NCBI GenBank assembly: GCA_014529385.2 | Contig: CM043949.1 | Coordinates: forward strand, 143,169,858 to 143,233,857 | Source: Adiantum capillus-veneris | Lineage: Eukaryota > Streptophyta > Polypodiopsida > Polypodiales > Pteridaceae | Direction: 5' to 3' | Length of the DNA stretch: 64,000 nucleotides | Shown: one piece after another, positions 10,887 to 19,070 of the stretch | Numbering within the stretch: position 1 is the stretch's first letter | Layout of the letters: every line of letters starts with the position of its first letter | Made by a program: the position numbers and the translations under genes | Notes under the pieces: model-generated | What the model was told of the DNA's origin: nothing | Seen by the model: the letters and a program-made list of their open reading frames with translations, nothing else | Databases searched by the model: none

Positions 10887-11293
10887 GGGACTTTGCATGC
10901 ATTGTACATGTGTATCAAAGTAGACGAGAGACTTGAGAGTATCTCATAAGGATGTGACGTATAAAAACTTATGTGCTTGATAATTTTGGCTTGCAAGGCA
11001 TACAAGTTCCATCAAAGATGAGTCAAAGTACTTGCTTCAATTCTTTGAAAGGGGACAAAAGACCTCAGCATCAGATGGCAAAGCTCATGCAACAGATAAC
11101 AAAATTGCAAAGCAATCCATGAGAGAGTTTTGGAAGATATATTTGGCTCAGATAGTGAGATGGAAGACATTTTGGAGATAGAGGATACTTTCAAGTTGGC
11201 ATGAAGAGTTTAAATGCCTAGACTATAGAAGAGATTGAAGGTGTAAGGCGATCAACTGATGGGTCACAAAATGATGTCTCTACAACTACATAA

Positions 11294-13083
11294 GTGATTA
11301 CACCAACAAAGTCTAGAAAGGTAACAGTAAGGAAGTTTCGTGAAAAATGGGTAAATATGTATCCCTTTGTTTTCCAGGTCATTCATAAGGAGGATTTTAT
11401 GAATGCTTGGTGTACAAAGTATAAAGTTAAGGGACCTTGGGGCAAAGGAAATGGTTGTAAAACAATCATGAAGAGTGCCATAAGAAAAGATCATAAGTCC
11501 AAGAAGCGTGTTTGGGCTGCAACAAAGCACTATAGCAAAGGTTGAAAACGGATGAAGACTCATGCAAAGGAAGTCATTAGAAGAAATAGGCACATGGTCA
11601 TTACCGTCATGAAAATTTCATACTTCAATGCAAAAGAGGACTTGGCTATCCATAAGTATGAGGGGTTGTGTGGTTAAGCCTATTCTCTGAATGTAGAAGA
11701 AATTTCCATTCAACACCACTCCTCCTCATACACTAATATGATGGCTGGGAAGGAATTCATCTTTTGCATATCATAGTATTTGGATGATTTGCAAACGAAA
11801 AAGTGGCTACAATTTCCCTATTATGCATTGATAGTAGATGAGACTATGGATATTAGAGAAGCATCTAATCGTTTATTTCTCTTTTTTGGCACCTAAAGGT
11901 ACAAGCTGGTCCTCAACTAAATTTGCATTTGAAAAGATTCTCATAGTACTTGATGGGTTTGCCTAGACAAAGTTTGATGCAATCATAAAAATGACTAAAG
12001 AAGTTGGACTTAACAAGCAGCAATTGGTTAGAATAGCAACAGATGGAGGCAACTCAATGCTTGCTAGCCACAATGGGTTGGTTGCAAAAATGAAAAGAGA
12101 GATGCCACATCTCATGAGTGTTCATTGTAGCGCACACACAAAGGCTCTTGTTGTACTTGATGCATTTAAATGCTTTCCTTGTTTAGCTTATATTGATCAA
12201 ACTGCTAACTAACTCTATTCATGGATTTCTAGTTCTAGTGTAAGGCACACAAGTTTCCAAAGTCTGTTGAAAGAGATGCACTTGCAAGTCTTAGAAGCTC
12301 TAAGTGTTCATGAGGTTCGATGGCTTGCACAAGCTAATGGGATGGAGAGGTTGATGCAACTCATGCCTGCAGTTCTCAACTTTTGGAAAGACAATGCGAA
12401 GAATTGGTATGAGAAGATTTGTGTTTATAAAGTCCTCTTTTGTATATATATGCCGAAAGATGTGTTGAGGAATCTTAATGCATTGAATACTCATTTCTAG
12501 AAGAAGAATGTGGATATTCCTTTTAGGAGTGATGAAACAGAGATAATTGTTGCTTCTTTGAAACGATAATTTCTTTAGCAAGAGTTTGGGAAAGGCACTC
12601 ACTTCTTGAAGAAGTTTATGGATGCCACAAAAGACCGTGCTTTTGTGCATGTTAGTGATGATGGCAAGGAGATTTCCCATCAGTTCTTGTATGTTAAATT
12701 TTAGGCAATGATGCAAATGGGTTGTCATTGGATAAGGAAGGGGGTGATGTTAAAAGTTTCATAAATTTTGCAAAGTGGCTTGTCTTTAAAGTGATAGAAT
12801 GTGTAAGTGATCAATTTCTAGATGTTTATTTCTTCAATGCAGCTAGATTTTTTAGCCCGCATTACTATTCTCGCAAAACAAAGATCGTAGAAAACATAAA
12901 GTCCAGGGAGAAAAAAGTTCTCCATATGGCTTGAGAAATTGCTTGAGAATTTTGGAAATTTGGTTGACATTGAAAATTGTAAAGCAGAGTTACTATCATT
13001 CATCGATACTTTGTATTATGGTTGTGAGGGGATCAATATGTCAGTTGCATGGTGTGTTCTTTGTTCTAATAAGAATTGGATAC
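11294..13083 (+). pseudogene. hAT-like (ZNF862/DUF4371-type) transposase, 5' part
   Basis: The plus strand carries, in broken frames, the landmarks of the transposase-derived family that includes ZNF862-like proteins. At 11294-11545 is a TTF/BED-like N-terminal zinc-finger zone (KFREKWVNMYPFVF, TKYKVKGPWGKGNGCKTI, KSAIRKDHKSKK). Near 11600 is MKISYFNAKEDLAIHKYEGL. Near 11815 is FPYYALIVDETMDIREASN, the DDE-type 'DE-T' motif. At 11991-12212 is IATDGGNSMLASHNGLVAKM with SVHCSAHTKALVV. At 12267-12500 is EALSVHEVRWLAQANGMERL. Stops and frame changes separate the blocks. The frame just before 13083 (YYGCEGINMSV, then SNKNW) is cut by a Gypsy LTR and resumes at 24241. It is a dead transposase gene; the exact superfamily label rests on motif wording only. 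Confidence 0.75.
13079..13083. repeat. Target site duplication GATAC (left)
   Basis: Five bases GATAC directly before the left LTR are repeated exactly after the right LTR at 24236-24240. Confidence 0.92.
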
Positions 13084-13565
13084 TGGAATTGGAGCTGATC
13101 TCTTGAGACAGCTAATTCCAGTGTTGAAGGATTTCAGCTACTAGTGTGGGAAGATTTCAGGCAGCAGACTAGACAGAAATCAGAGACTAGACTGAAATGT
13201 GGATACTGAAATAAGAATCAGACTTATAGACTGGAATAAGGTTCAGATTCAGATTCAGATTCAGAAGACTGGTCAAGAAGTAAGTATCACTGAAATATAA
13301 ACCATGATTGAGATTACAAATCAAGATTACAGTGAATATGATTACAGAGACAAAGTATAGCCGACAATGCTGCCACTGATGCTCAATTACAATTATAGCC
13401 CAAAGCGCTAATACGAGTGATAACAATTGCCAACCCGATAATAATGTAATGGGCCCTATTTATACACTTTGGGTTTACTGTAGTAATTACTCTAGTAATT
13501 ACTAAGTAATTCGTTGCCCATCTTCTAAGAACACGTTCCCACATGGTGATTATCCACCCGTCTAC
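13084..13565 (-). repeat. 3' LTR of the Gypsy element
   Basis: The 482-bp repeat begins TGGAATTGGAGCTGATC (plus strand), ends CCGTCTACA, and matches 23753-24235 over its whole length. Confidence 0.96.
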
Positions 13566-13585
13566 ATCCTTCCCTTCTTTCTTGA
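13566..13585 (-). other. Polypurine tract of the Gypsy element
   Basis: The minus strand reads AAGAAAGAAGGGAAGGA directly before the 3' LTR start TGTAGACGG. This is the expected plus-strand priming site for reverse transcription. Confidence 0.85.
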
Positions 13586-13916
13586 ATTTTGGCAAGATTC
13601 CAAAATTTCTGACAAATTCCATTGTCTGATTCTGATGTGAGACTGAAAAATCCATCGTTTGGTTCTGGTGTTGGGGTGCAGGAGTTCAAGAAGGACCAAG
13701 GATTGCGGGAGGCAGCGGAAAATGCCAAGGTGGGGCTCTCATCAAGTCAAGGTAGAGCCGTCATCTCTCCCTGCCTGCTGAGAAGAAAAGTCACCACTGA
13801 ATTCTGAGATGGAACTACCCAGTATCCTTCCATTGGACCGTCTTCCTTTTGCCTCTGCTCTTTGACCGGGATGGTGCCTGAGAAGTCCCAGCACCAGCAT
13901 TCTCCTTCTGAATCAG

Positions 13917-14642
13917 TCAGTAAATGGCCTCCTGCTCAAGCTGATCCCGCCGGTCTGTGGTCATCTCTACCTCATAAGGCGTGAGAGAATGATAGGTTTT
14001 GGTGTCAGGATCATAGAGTGTACGCCTGCCCTTACTCAGTCTAGTTTTGGCCAGCTTATGACAATGCGAAGCAGTATGGATCCATCCTTCTGGAAGAGGC
14101 TGATTTGTTTTGACTCGAGCTTCGAAAAGAATCTCAGCCATCTCCCTGTACTGTGGTGATAGACCCGGCTTTTCTGCAATGTCTTTCTCAGGCAGTTTGG
14201 AAGATTCGACCGTAAGCTGTAGCAACTGATTAGTAATCCTGGTCAATCCTCTGACCTGAATCTTCCACTGGCCCATACATAGCTGAATCCTATGCAGCTC
14301 CTCTTTCATTGCTTGAATGTCATTGATTTGGAGAGCATCATTGAGCAATGTCTGCCAAGTCTTCCATTCCACAGTTGATCGCTCATACCAATCCTGAAGC
14401 TCATCAGTTATTTTGAAATATGTGAGTTGATCAACTAGTTCTTGATGTTGAGGATACAGCACTGGAAAGAATCTTGGCAGCTCAGTTTCTCTTGCTGGAA
14501 CAACATACAAGAGAACTGGAGAATCAGGCACAAATTCCAGGAAATTGAGAACAGCCTGGTTCTCCTGCTGCATCATCTTTCTGGTGATTCTCACTAGCTG
14601 GAACAGGGTTCGGAGAGCAGTTTCATGTGCTCCTACTGACAT
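13917..14642 (-). CDS. Gypsy extra ORF region, C-terminal segment (241 codons)
   Basis: An open frame on the element's coding strand, between integrase and the 3' LTR. The product is helix-rich (LRTLFQLVRITRKMMQQENQ near the start, then repeated Gln/Glu-rich helices) with no signal peptide, membrane segment or enzyme motif that I recognise. It ends TDRRDQLEQEAIY. It probably continues the protein of the two upstream pieces (14679-15167, 15317-16465) across frame changes or introns, because all three lie on one strand within 40-150 bp of each other and share composition. A spliced 3' ORF, as in other plant Gypsy lineages with additional ORFs, is one reading; function unknown. Confidence 0.55.
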   Translation of the reverse strand: MSVGAHETALRTLFQLVRITRKMMQQENQAVLNFLEFVPDSPVLLYVVPARETELPRFFPVLYPQHQELVDQLTYFKITDELQDWYERSTVEWKTWQTLLNDALQINDIQAMKEELHRIQLCMGQWKIQVRGLTRITNQLLQLTVESSKLPEKDIAEKPGLSPQYREMAEILFEARVKTNQPLPEGWIHTASHCHKLAKTRLSKGRRTLYDPDTKTYHSLTPYEVEMTTDRRDQLEQEAIY

Positions 14643-14678
14643 TCACGTTTGAGGTCCTCTGCTAGTGGTTGTCTGGTC

Positions 14679-15167
14679 CTAAAGGATGGCTTTGACTCTC
14701 TGATCCAAAACACCTCTGGCAGCTTGCATTTGTACCAGAACTTCCTTGAGTTGTACCCTAACATCCTTCATGCAGCGGTAAGTTGGTTTGTTACCCAGCA
14801 GAAGTTCCAATTCTAGAGCCAAGGACCAACAATCTGCAATAGACTGCCTTTGCCAGTGCAGGTTTGCCACTTTCTCATCAGCATTGAGTATCCATTCCAG
14901 AACTCGTTCCAACAACTGGACTGTACTGGGATGCGCAGGTAGTCTACAAGCTTCTTTATCATGGAAAGCAGCCGATTTCCAATGTTCCACTATTTCCCTG
15001 GCTCCCACATATAGTCTTTGAAATCTTTCCAAGTCAGTCCAGAGAGCATCATCTTCCAGATATTGTCTGGTGATGGAAGCCTGTTGATGTCTCAGTTGCT
15101 TATTCAGAGTAATGAGCTGCAGTGAATGCTGAGAATCAGTCACTGGTCCCTCATCCTGAACTTTCAT
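14679..15167 (-). CDS. Gypsy extra ORF region, middle segment (162 codons)
   Basis: This is an alpha-helical, Gln/Leu-rich frame (LQLITLNKQLRHQQASITRQ, ELELLLGNKPTYRCMKDVRV, ending VLDQRVKAIL) on the same strand as integrase. It has no recognised domain. It lies between the acidic end of the 15317-16465 frame and the 13917-14642 frame, and was most likely one protein with them before frame changes. Coiled-coil-like spacing is suggested but not calculated. Confidence 0.5.
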   Translation of the reverse strand: MKVQDEGPVTDSQHSLQLITLNKQLRHQQASITRQYLEDDALWTDLERFQRLYVGAREIVEHWKSAAFHDKEACRLPAHPSTVQLLERVLEWILNADEKVANLHWQRQSIADCWSLALELELLLGNKPTYRCMKDVRVQLKEVLVQMQAARGVLDQRVKAIL

Positions 15168-15316
15168 TTTTCCTTTAGCCTCTCTGCTGTGATGGACTGA
15201 TCAGTTGGCTGATTCCCAGTGTTACTGGACTGCTGCTCTTCAGTCTGCTGATTACCCGACTGGTGCTCTTTATCCTGCCCTTCCTACTGGCCCTCATTCT
15301 GATCTGGTTGGTCTAG

Positions 15317-16465
15317 CTATGACTGGCCTCCTTCATTTGGCCCTGTTCCACCAGTATCAGGTCTTGGAGGTGGAGATGGTGGTGGGGCATCATCATCGTC
15401 CTTCATATGCCCAGTTTCTTGATCATCCTCCTCCTGATCAGCTTCATCTTCTTGATCTTCTTCATCCTCATCCGGGGAAGTCTGTTGCTCAATATAATCC
15501 ATTATAGCTTGGTTCATCAGAGCATTATTGAACTCACCCACCTTGTCTTGCAAATCGCTCTGCATACTTTCCATCAAGGACTTTAAATTTTCTATGTCAA
15601 AAACAGCATTGCCTAAGGGGTATAAAATTTCATACAAGCTATTGTAGATGTATCTGTCAGCCATCGAACGCTTCAGAGCTGTATGGTGCAATAGAAGCTT
15701 TCTAAATTCTGCCCGCTTCATCCTGAGCATTGTTTCAGCTCGCTCGATAGCTCTCAGTGCTTCATTCCTTTGACTTTTCATGATCATAATTTCAGACTCA
15801 GCCTTAGCTAACTTTTTGTTCAACAACTCCTGAGTCCTTTCTGATTGAGCTTCCAGTACCCTGTGTTGTATGTTCTGCATTTCCTGGGCTTTCGGGAGTG
15901 TTTCAATCTGATGTTGTGCTTCTGCCAAATCAGCTTTAAGCTTTTTGACTTCGTCTTCTGATCCAACAGCCTCCACCAATTGTCCCATACAACTGACAAT
16001 GGTATTCCAAGAAGATTGTATCAGTACTAAACATTTGTCTTTGACCGCGGTTGGATCAGAATCAACAGGTTCATATATTGCCACTGGAGCCACGTATGGT
16101 AAAGTTGCATAATCAGCTTTGCTGAGCAAAAGATGCCCTCTTAATTTCTGAGTTTGCATTTGCTGCAACTTATCCTGTTTTACCAGTTGTAGAGGATTTT
16201 CAGGATTGGCAGGAACTCCACCAGACAAAGTTGAGAACGCTGGACCTTTCCCTTTGTCCATTTGACTCTTGCCTTTGTCCCTTGACTGGTTTGATATCTT
16301 TTCAACAGTGAGTGGCTTGACATGATCTTTCCCAGATACAGTAGCAACTGTATTTTTGACAACTGGCAGATCAAGCACAATCTTCTGAGCAGATTGCTGC
16401 TCAGTTTTACTCATCTCAGCTTTCTCAGTGCTTACTGCCTTAACCTGGCTTTCTATTTGCTTCAA
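15317..16465 (-). CDS. Gypsy extra ORF region, long coiled-coil segment with acidic tail (382 codons)
   Basis: The longest frame of the extra region. Residues 1-90 are Lys/Glu/Ser-rich. About 150-260 is a long Glu/Lys/Ala/Gln-rich helix (LKADLAEAQHQIETLPKAQE, ELLNKKLAKAESEIMIMKSQ) typical of a coiled coil. The end is very acidic (DEDEEDQEDEADQEEDDQE) followed by a proline run (PPPSPPPRPDTGG). No protease, env, chromodomain or membrane segment is seen, so the position is env-like but the content is not. The frame just upstream (16505-17005) flows into it across one stop (EEAGS, stop, then KKPRITLTKSS). Confidence 0.6.
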   Translation of the reverse strand: MKQIESQVKAVSTEKAEMSKTEQQSAQKIVLDLPVVKNTVATVSGKDHVKPLTVEKISNQSRDKGKSQMDKGKGPAFSTLSGGVPANPENPLQLVKQDKLQQMQTQKLRGHLLLSKADYATLPYVAPVAIYEPVDSDPTAVKDKCLVLIQSSWNTIVSCMGQLVEAVGSEDEVKKLKADLAEAQHQIETLPKAQEMQNIQHRVLEAQSERTQELLNKKLAKAESEIMIMKSQRNEALRAIERAETMLRMKRAEFRKLLLHHTALKRSMADRYIYNSLYEILYPLGNAVFDIENLKSLMESMQSDLQDKVGEFNNALMNQAIMDYIEQQTSPDEDEEDQEDEADQEEDDQETGHMKDDDDAPPPSPPPRPDTGGTGPNEGGQS

Positions 16466-16504
16466 AAATTCACTGCTTTTTGTCAGTGTGATTCTTGGCT
16501 TCTT

Positions 16505-17162
16505 TTAACTACCAGCTTCTTCTGCAGTGGCTTTCCTTTTCAGGTTAGTGGAAATCATTTGATTGTCTGTTTCCTCGTCGCCTGAGGACGGTTCAATTTT
16601 CTTTGGTTCAGAAATGGGCTGCTCACTCCAAGCTTGCTTTACCTGCTCATTAACATCTGCAACAGTAGCCCAATACAGGAATTGCCAGACATACCATGCC
16701 TTGAAAACAGTTTGAGATTTCAGCTTGGCAGTCTCTTGGAGTACATTATGCGAGAGTATTTGACAAAGGTTGATATGGACTTGTGGATCCAGTATCTTGG
16801 CCAATAGCATAGCAAACAATTTTTCTGACACATATGTTGGGTTGTTCTTAAGGCTTACTGCTTCGGCTACAAACCTGTAAGCAGCTGAGGCTTCCAGTCC
16901 TGCTACTAGAACTCCTTGAGCACTTACCTTACGCTTCTTTCTAGCCGTTTCATCCTCCTTCAGAGCGATACTTATTTGCTGCGCAGTTGCCACATGCAAA
17001 TGCAATGGCTTCTGGTGTCACTGACACCTTCCTACTATTTACCATAGCACTGCTAGTTTCAGCATCAAAGGAGTCAAGAACTTGCTTGATGATATCTGAA
17101 TCAAAAGCAATCCTTGTAGCTTGCAACACAACTCGCAGATCCCAGAGTTGTAACAGAGTCAT
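16505..17162 (-). CDS. Gypsy extra ORF region, folded N-terminal domain (two overlapping frames)
   Basis: Two overlapping minus-strand frames (16950-17162 and 16505-17005) appear to be one domain split by a frame change. The upstream frame has LLQLWDLRVVLQATRIAFDS and KVSVTPEAIAFACG; the second has VQISIA-like helices, PTYVSEKLFAMLLAKILDP, and AWYVWQFLYWATVADVNEQV. The phrase with VTPEAIA-FA resembles N-terminal segments of the uncharacterised plant-retrotransposon ORFs sometimes annotated as putative plant transposon protein. This resemblance is from memory of the style of those proteins and needs a profile search. Confidence 0.5.
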
Positions 17163-17243
17163 TGCGTGATCAGTAAATACATATCGTTGGATTTTACTGT
17201 ATGGAAGAACGGGAAGGCTTGCCTTTGCCTCAGCAACTATAGC

Positions 17244-17690
17244 CTAGGTTTCCTCAAGAGTTTCCTGCATCTTTTCTGAGCGTTTCCTTCTACCCATACA
17301 CTGTGAGGTCGATGACGATGAAACAGGCGAAGGAGAAGATGACTTACTTGTGTCGAAGCCGTTTCCTGGTGTCGCCGGTAAGATTGTCTGACAGTCAGCT
17401 ATCTCGTCAGAGGTCGAAGTTTGTAGCTGTAGTGAAGAAACCTCGGAGCTCGGCGATGGCGAATGGTTGACAGGAGGAAAGCGTCGCGCAGGAGATTTAT
17501 GAGGAAAAATGCTAACTCTCCTGACTTTTATACATGTTCGCGCCATAAAAGCTCCACCACTCGCCGCTCCTAGACTTGTGTGGGCCATTGCTGTCATGGC
17601 AAACATGCATTGGACAAGACTGCGACCCATCCTTGTAATAATTACCACTGGCATACCACTTGACCGTTGGCCACTTAAAAGTGTGTCCAT
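17244..17690 (-). CDS. Gypsy extra ORF region, Ser/Pro-rich N-terminus
   Basis: The frame is low-complexity: a basic start (FMARTCIKVRRVSIFPHKSP), then Ser/Pro-rich (PSPSSEVSSL, SKSSSPSPVSSSSTSQ), then RRKRSEKMQETLEET and a stop. After the stop the strand still reads AIVAEAKASLPVLPYSKIQR into the next segment. It overlaps the end of the integrase frame (17512-18888) in another frame, so only the part below about 17510 is likely to be coding. It looks like a disordered, nuclear-type N-terminus of the extra ORF. Confidence 0.4.
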   Translation of the reverse strand: MDTLLSGQRSSGMPVVIITRMGRSLVQCMFAMTAMAHTSLGAASGGAFMARTCIKVRRVSIFPHKSPARRFPPVNHSPSPSSEVSSLQLQTSTSDEIADCQTILPATPGNGFDTSKSSSPSPVSSSSTSQCMGRRKRSEKMQETLEET

Positions 17691-18888
17691 ACTGGTTCTG
17701 AACTAATTCCCACTCTGGCTGGACCATACTGGTACTGGTTCTTAGGTCAGCTTGATCTGGTTCTTCTGGTACTAGTTCTGAAGCTGGAACTGGTTGCACA
17801 TGGAAAAGACAAAAAACGTCTGATTCCAGTATCTCTTGATCAACAACCTCCAATTCCTTAGTACCTTGTTCCCACCCAGTTTCTCTGGTCTTTGAATAAT
17901 AAAGTTTGATCTTTGCTCCATTATATACTCCCGACAACATCAGTCCAGATAAATCTTTCAATCTGACTGTGCCATTGGAGAAGACCCAATCGACCTCAAA
18001 AGGTCTTGCCCAAGCAATCTTCAAATTCGGCTTCTTTGGACCCAATCTAGACTGATAGAGAAGCACTAAGTCTCCTTTCTGGAATTCTCGAACTTTAATT
18101 CGGCGATCATGCCAGTGCTTCCTTCTTTGTTGAACAATCTCCTGTTCCAATATAGCTCTTTGCCTGAGTTCATCTAACTGCATCAGTTCATCCAGCCTTT
18201 TCTTAAGATTATGGTTGAAGTCTAATCCATACTTCACAGCCATTCTCATACTGGGGATGACAAACTCCATAGGAACCACAGCTTCAGTACCATACACCAT
18301 TCTGAATGGTGTCATTCCAGTAGTTACCGTATAAGCTGTCCTATAAGCCCATAAAGCAGTCTGAAGTTTCAAATCCCACTGGTTTGGTTTCTTTTGCACC
18401 ACTTTAGTGAGAATAGTCTTTAGTGTCTTGTTGCTACTTTCAGCCTGTCCATTGCATCTAGGATAGTAAGAATTAGATTTTTTATGCTTGACTGAAAGCA
18501 TATCCAATAGGATTTCCATAATATCATTGATAAAATGTGTGCCTTGATCAGTTACACTCTCTACTGGACATCCATATCGGCAGACAATATTCTCAAACAG
18601 AAACCTTGTAGTTGACTTGGCTGTGTTGTCAGGAAGAGCCTTAGCTTCAACCCTCTTGGTAACATAACAAGTAGCCATCACAATGTACTTGTTCTTCCTG
18701 GGAGTTACCTTCTTAAAAGGTCCCATAAAATCCAACCCCCATTTCATGAATACTCCTAATGGTTTTATTGGCATTAATGGAGTCATATCTGCAGCTGTTG
18801 GTCGGCCCATTCTTTGGCATATGTCACAAGTCTTACAAAAACTTCTGACATCAGCAATCAGTGTTTGCCACCACAGACTTGCTTGCAT
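17512..18888 (-). CDS. Gypsy integrase (458-codon open part)
   Basis: The frame has the end of the H2C2 zinc module (FCKTCDICQRMGRP), then the DDE core: WGLDFMGPFKK (first Asp), VTDQGTHFIND (second Asp), and YYPRCNGQAESSNKTLK (catalytic Glu). These are followed by ALWAYRTAYTVTTGMTPF and the C-terminal GPF/Y-like part with FQKGDLVLLYQSRLGP. All three catalytic residues are retained. The zinc-binding start lies to the right (18890-19070) in a different frame, so the polyprotein is interrupted there. No chromodomain is visible at the C-terminus. Confidence 0.93.
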   Translation of the reverse strand: MQASLWWQTLIADVRSFCKTCDICQRMGRPTAADMTPLMPIKPLGVFMKWGLDFMGPFKKVTPRKNKYIVMATCYVTKRVEAKALPDNTAKSTTRFLFENIVCRYGCPVESVTDQGTHFINDIMEILLDMLSVKHKKSNSYYPRCNGQAESSNKTLKTILTKVVQKKPNQWDLKLQTALWAYRTAYTVTTGMTPFRMVYGTEAVVPMEFVIPSMRMAVKYGLDFNHNLKKRLDELMQLDELRQRAILEQEIVQQRRKHWHDRRIKVREFQKGDLVLLYQSRLGPKKPNLKIAWARPFEVDWVFSNGTVRLKDLSGLMLSGVYNGAKIKLYYSKTRETGWEQGTKELEVVDQEILESDVFCLFHVQPVPASELVPEEPDQADLRTSTSMVQPEWELVQNQYGHTFKWPTVKWYASGNYYKDGSQSCPMHVCHDSNGPHKSRSGEWWSFYGANMYKSQES

Positions 18889-19070
18889 AATCTTCTTGTA
18901 GGTTACTTCGTTGGAAAGTGTCCACCAGACTCTCCATTATGCGCTTCTGAAATCACTTGCATTCTTCCTTCCATAGGGACACATCGTTGAAGTATACCAT
19001 CCACACCTAGTCGATAAAGTACTCCTCCGATGATGGTAAATTTCAGGCTTTTTATAATCAGAGCTTTCTT

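Noticed and set aside
13084-17690. Env gene in the 11-kb Gypsy
   Set aside because: The extra frames have no signal peptide, no transmembrane segment and no glycoprotein features; they are acidic and coiled-coil-like.
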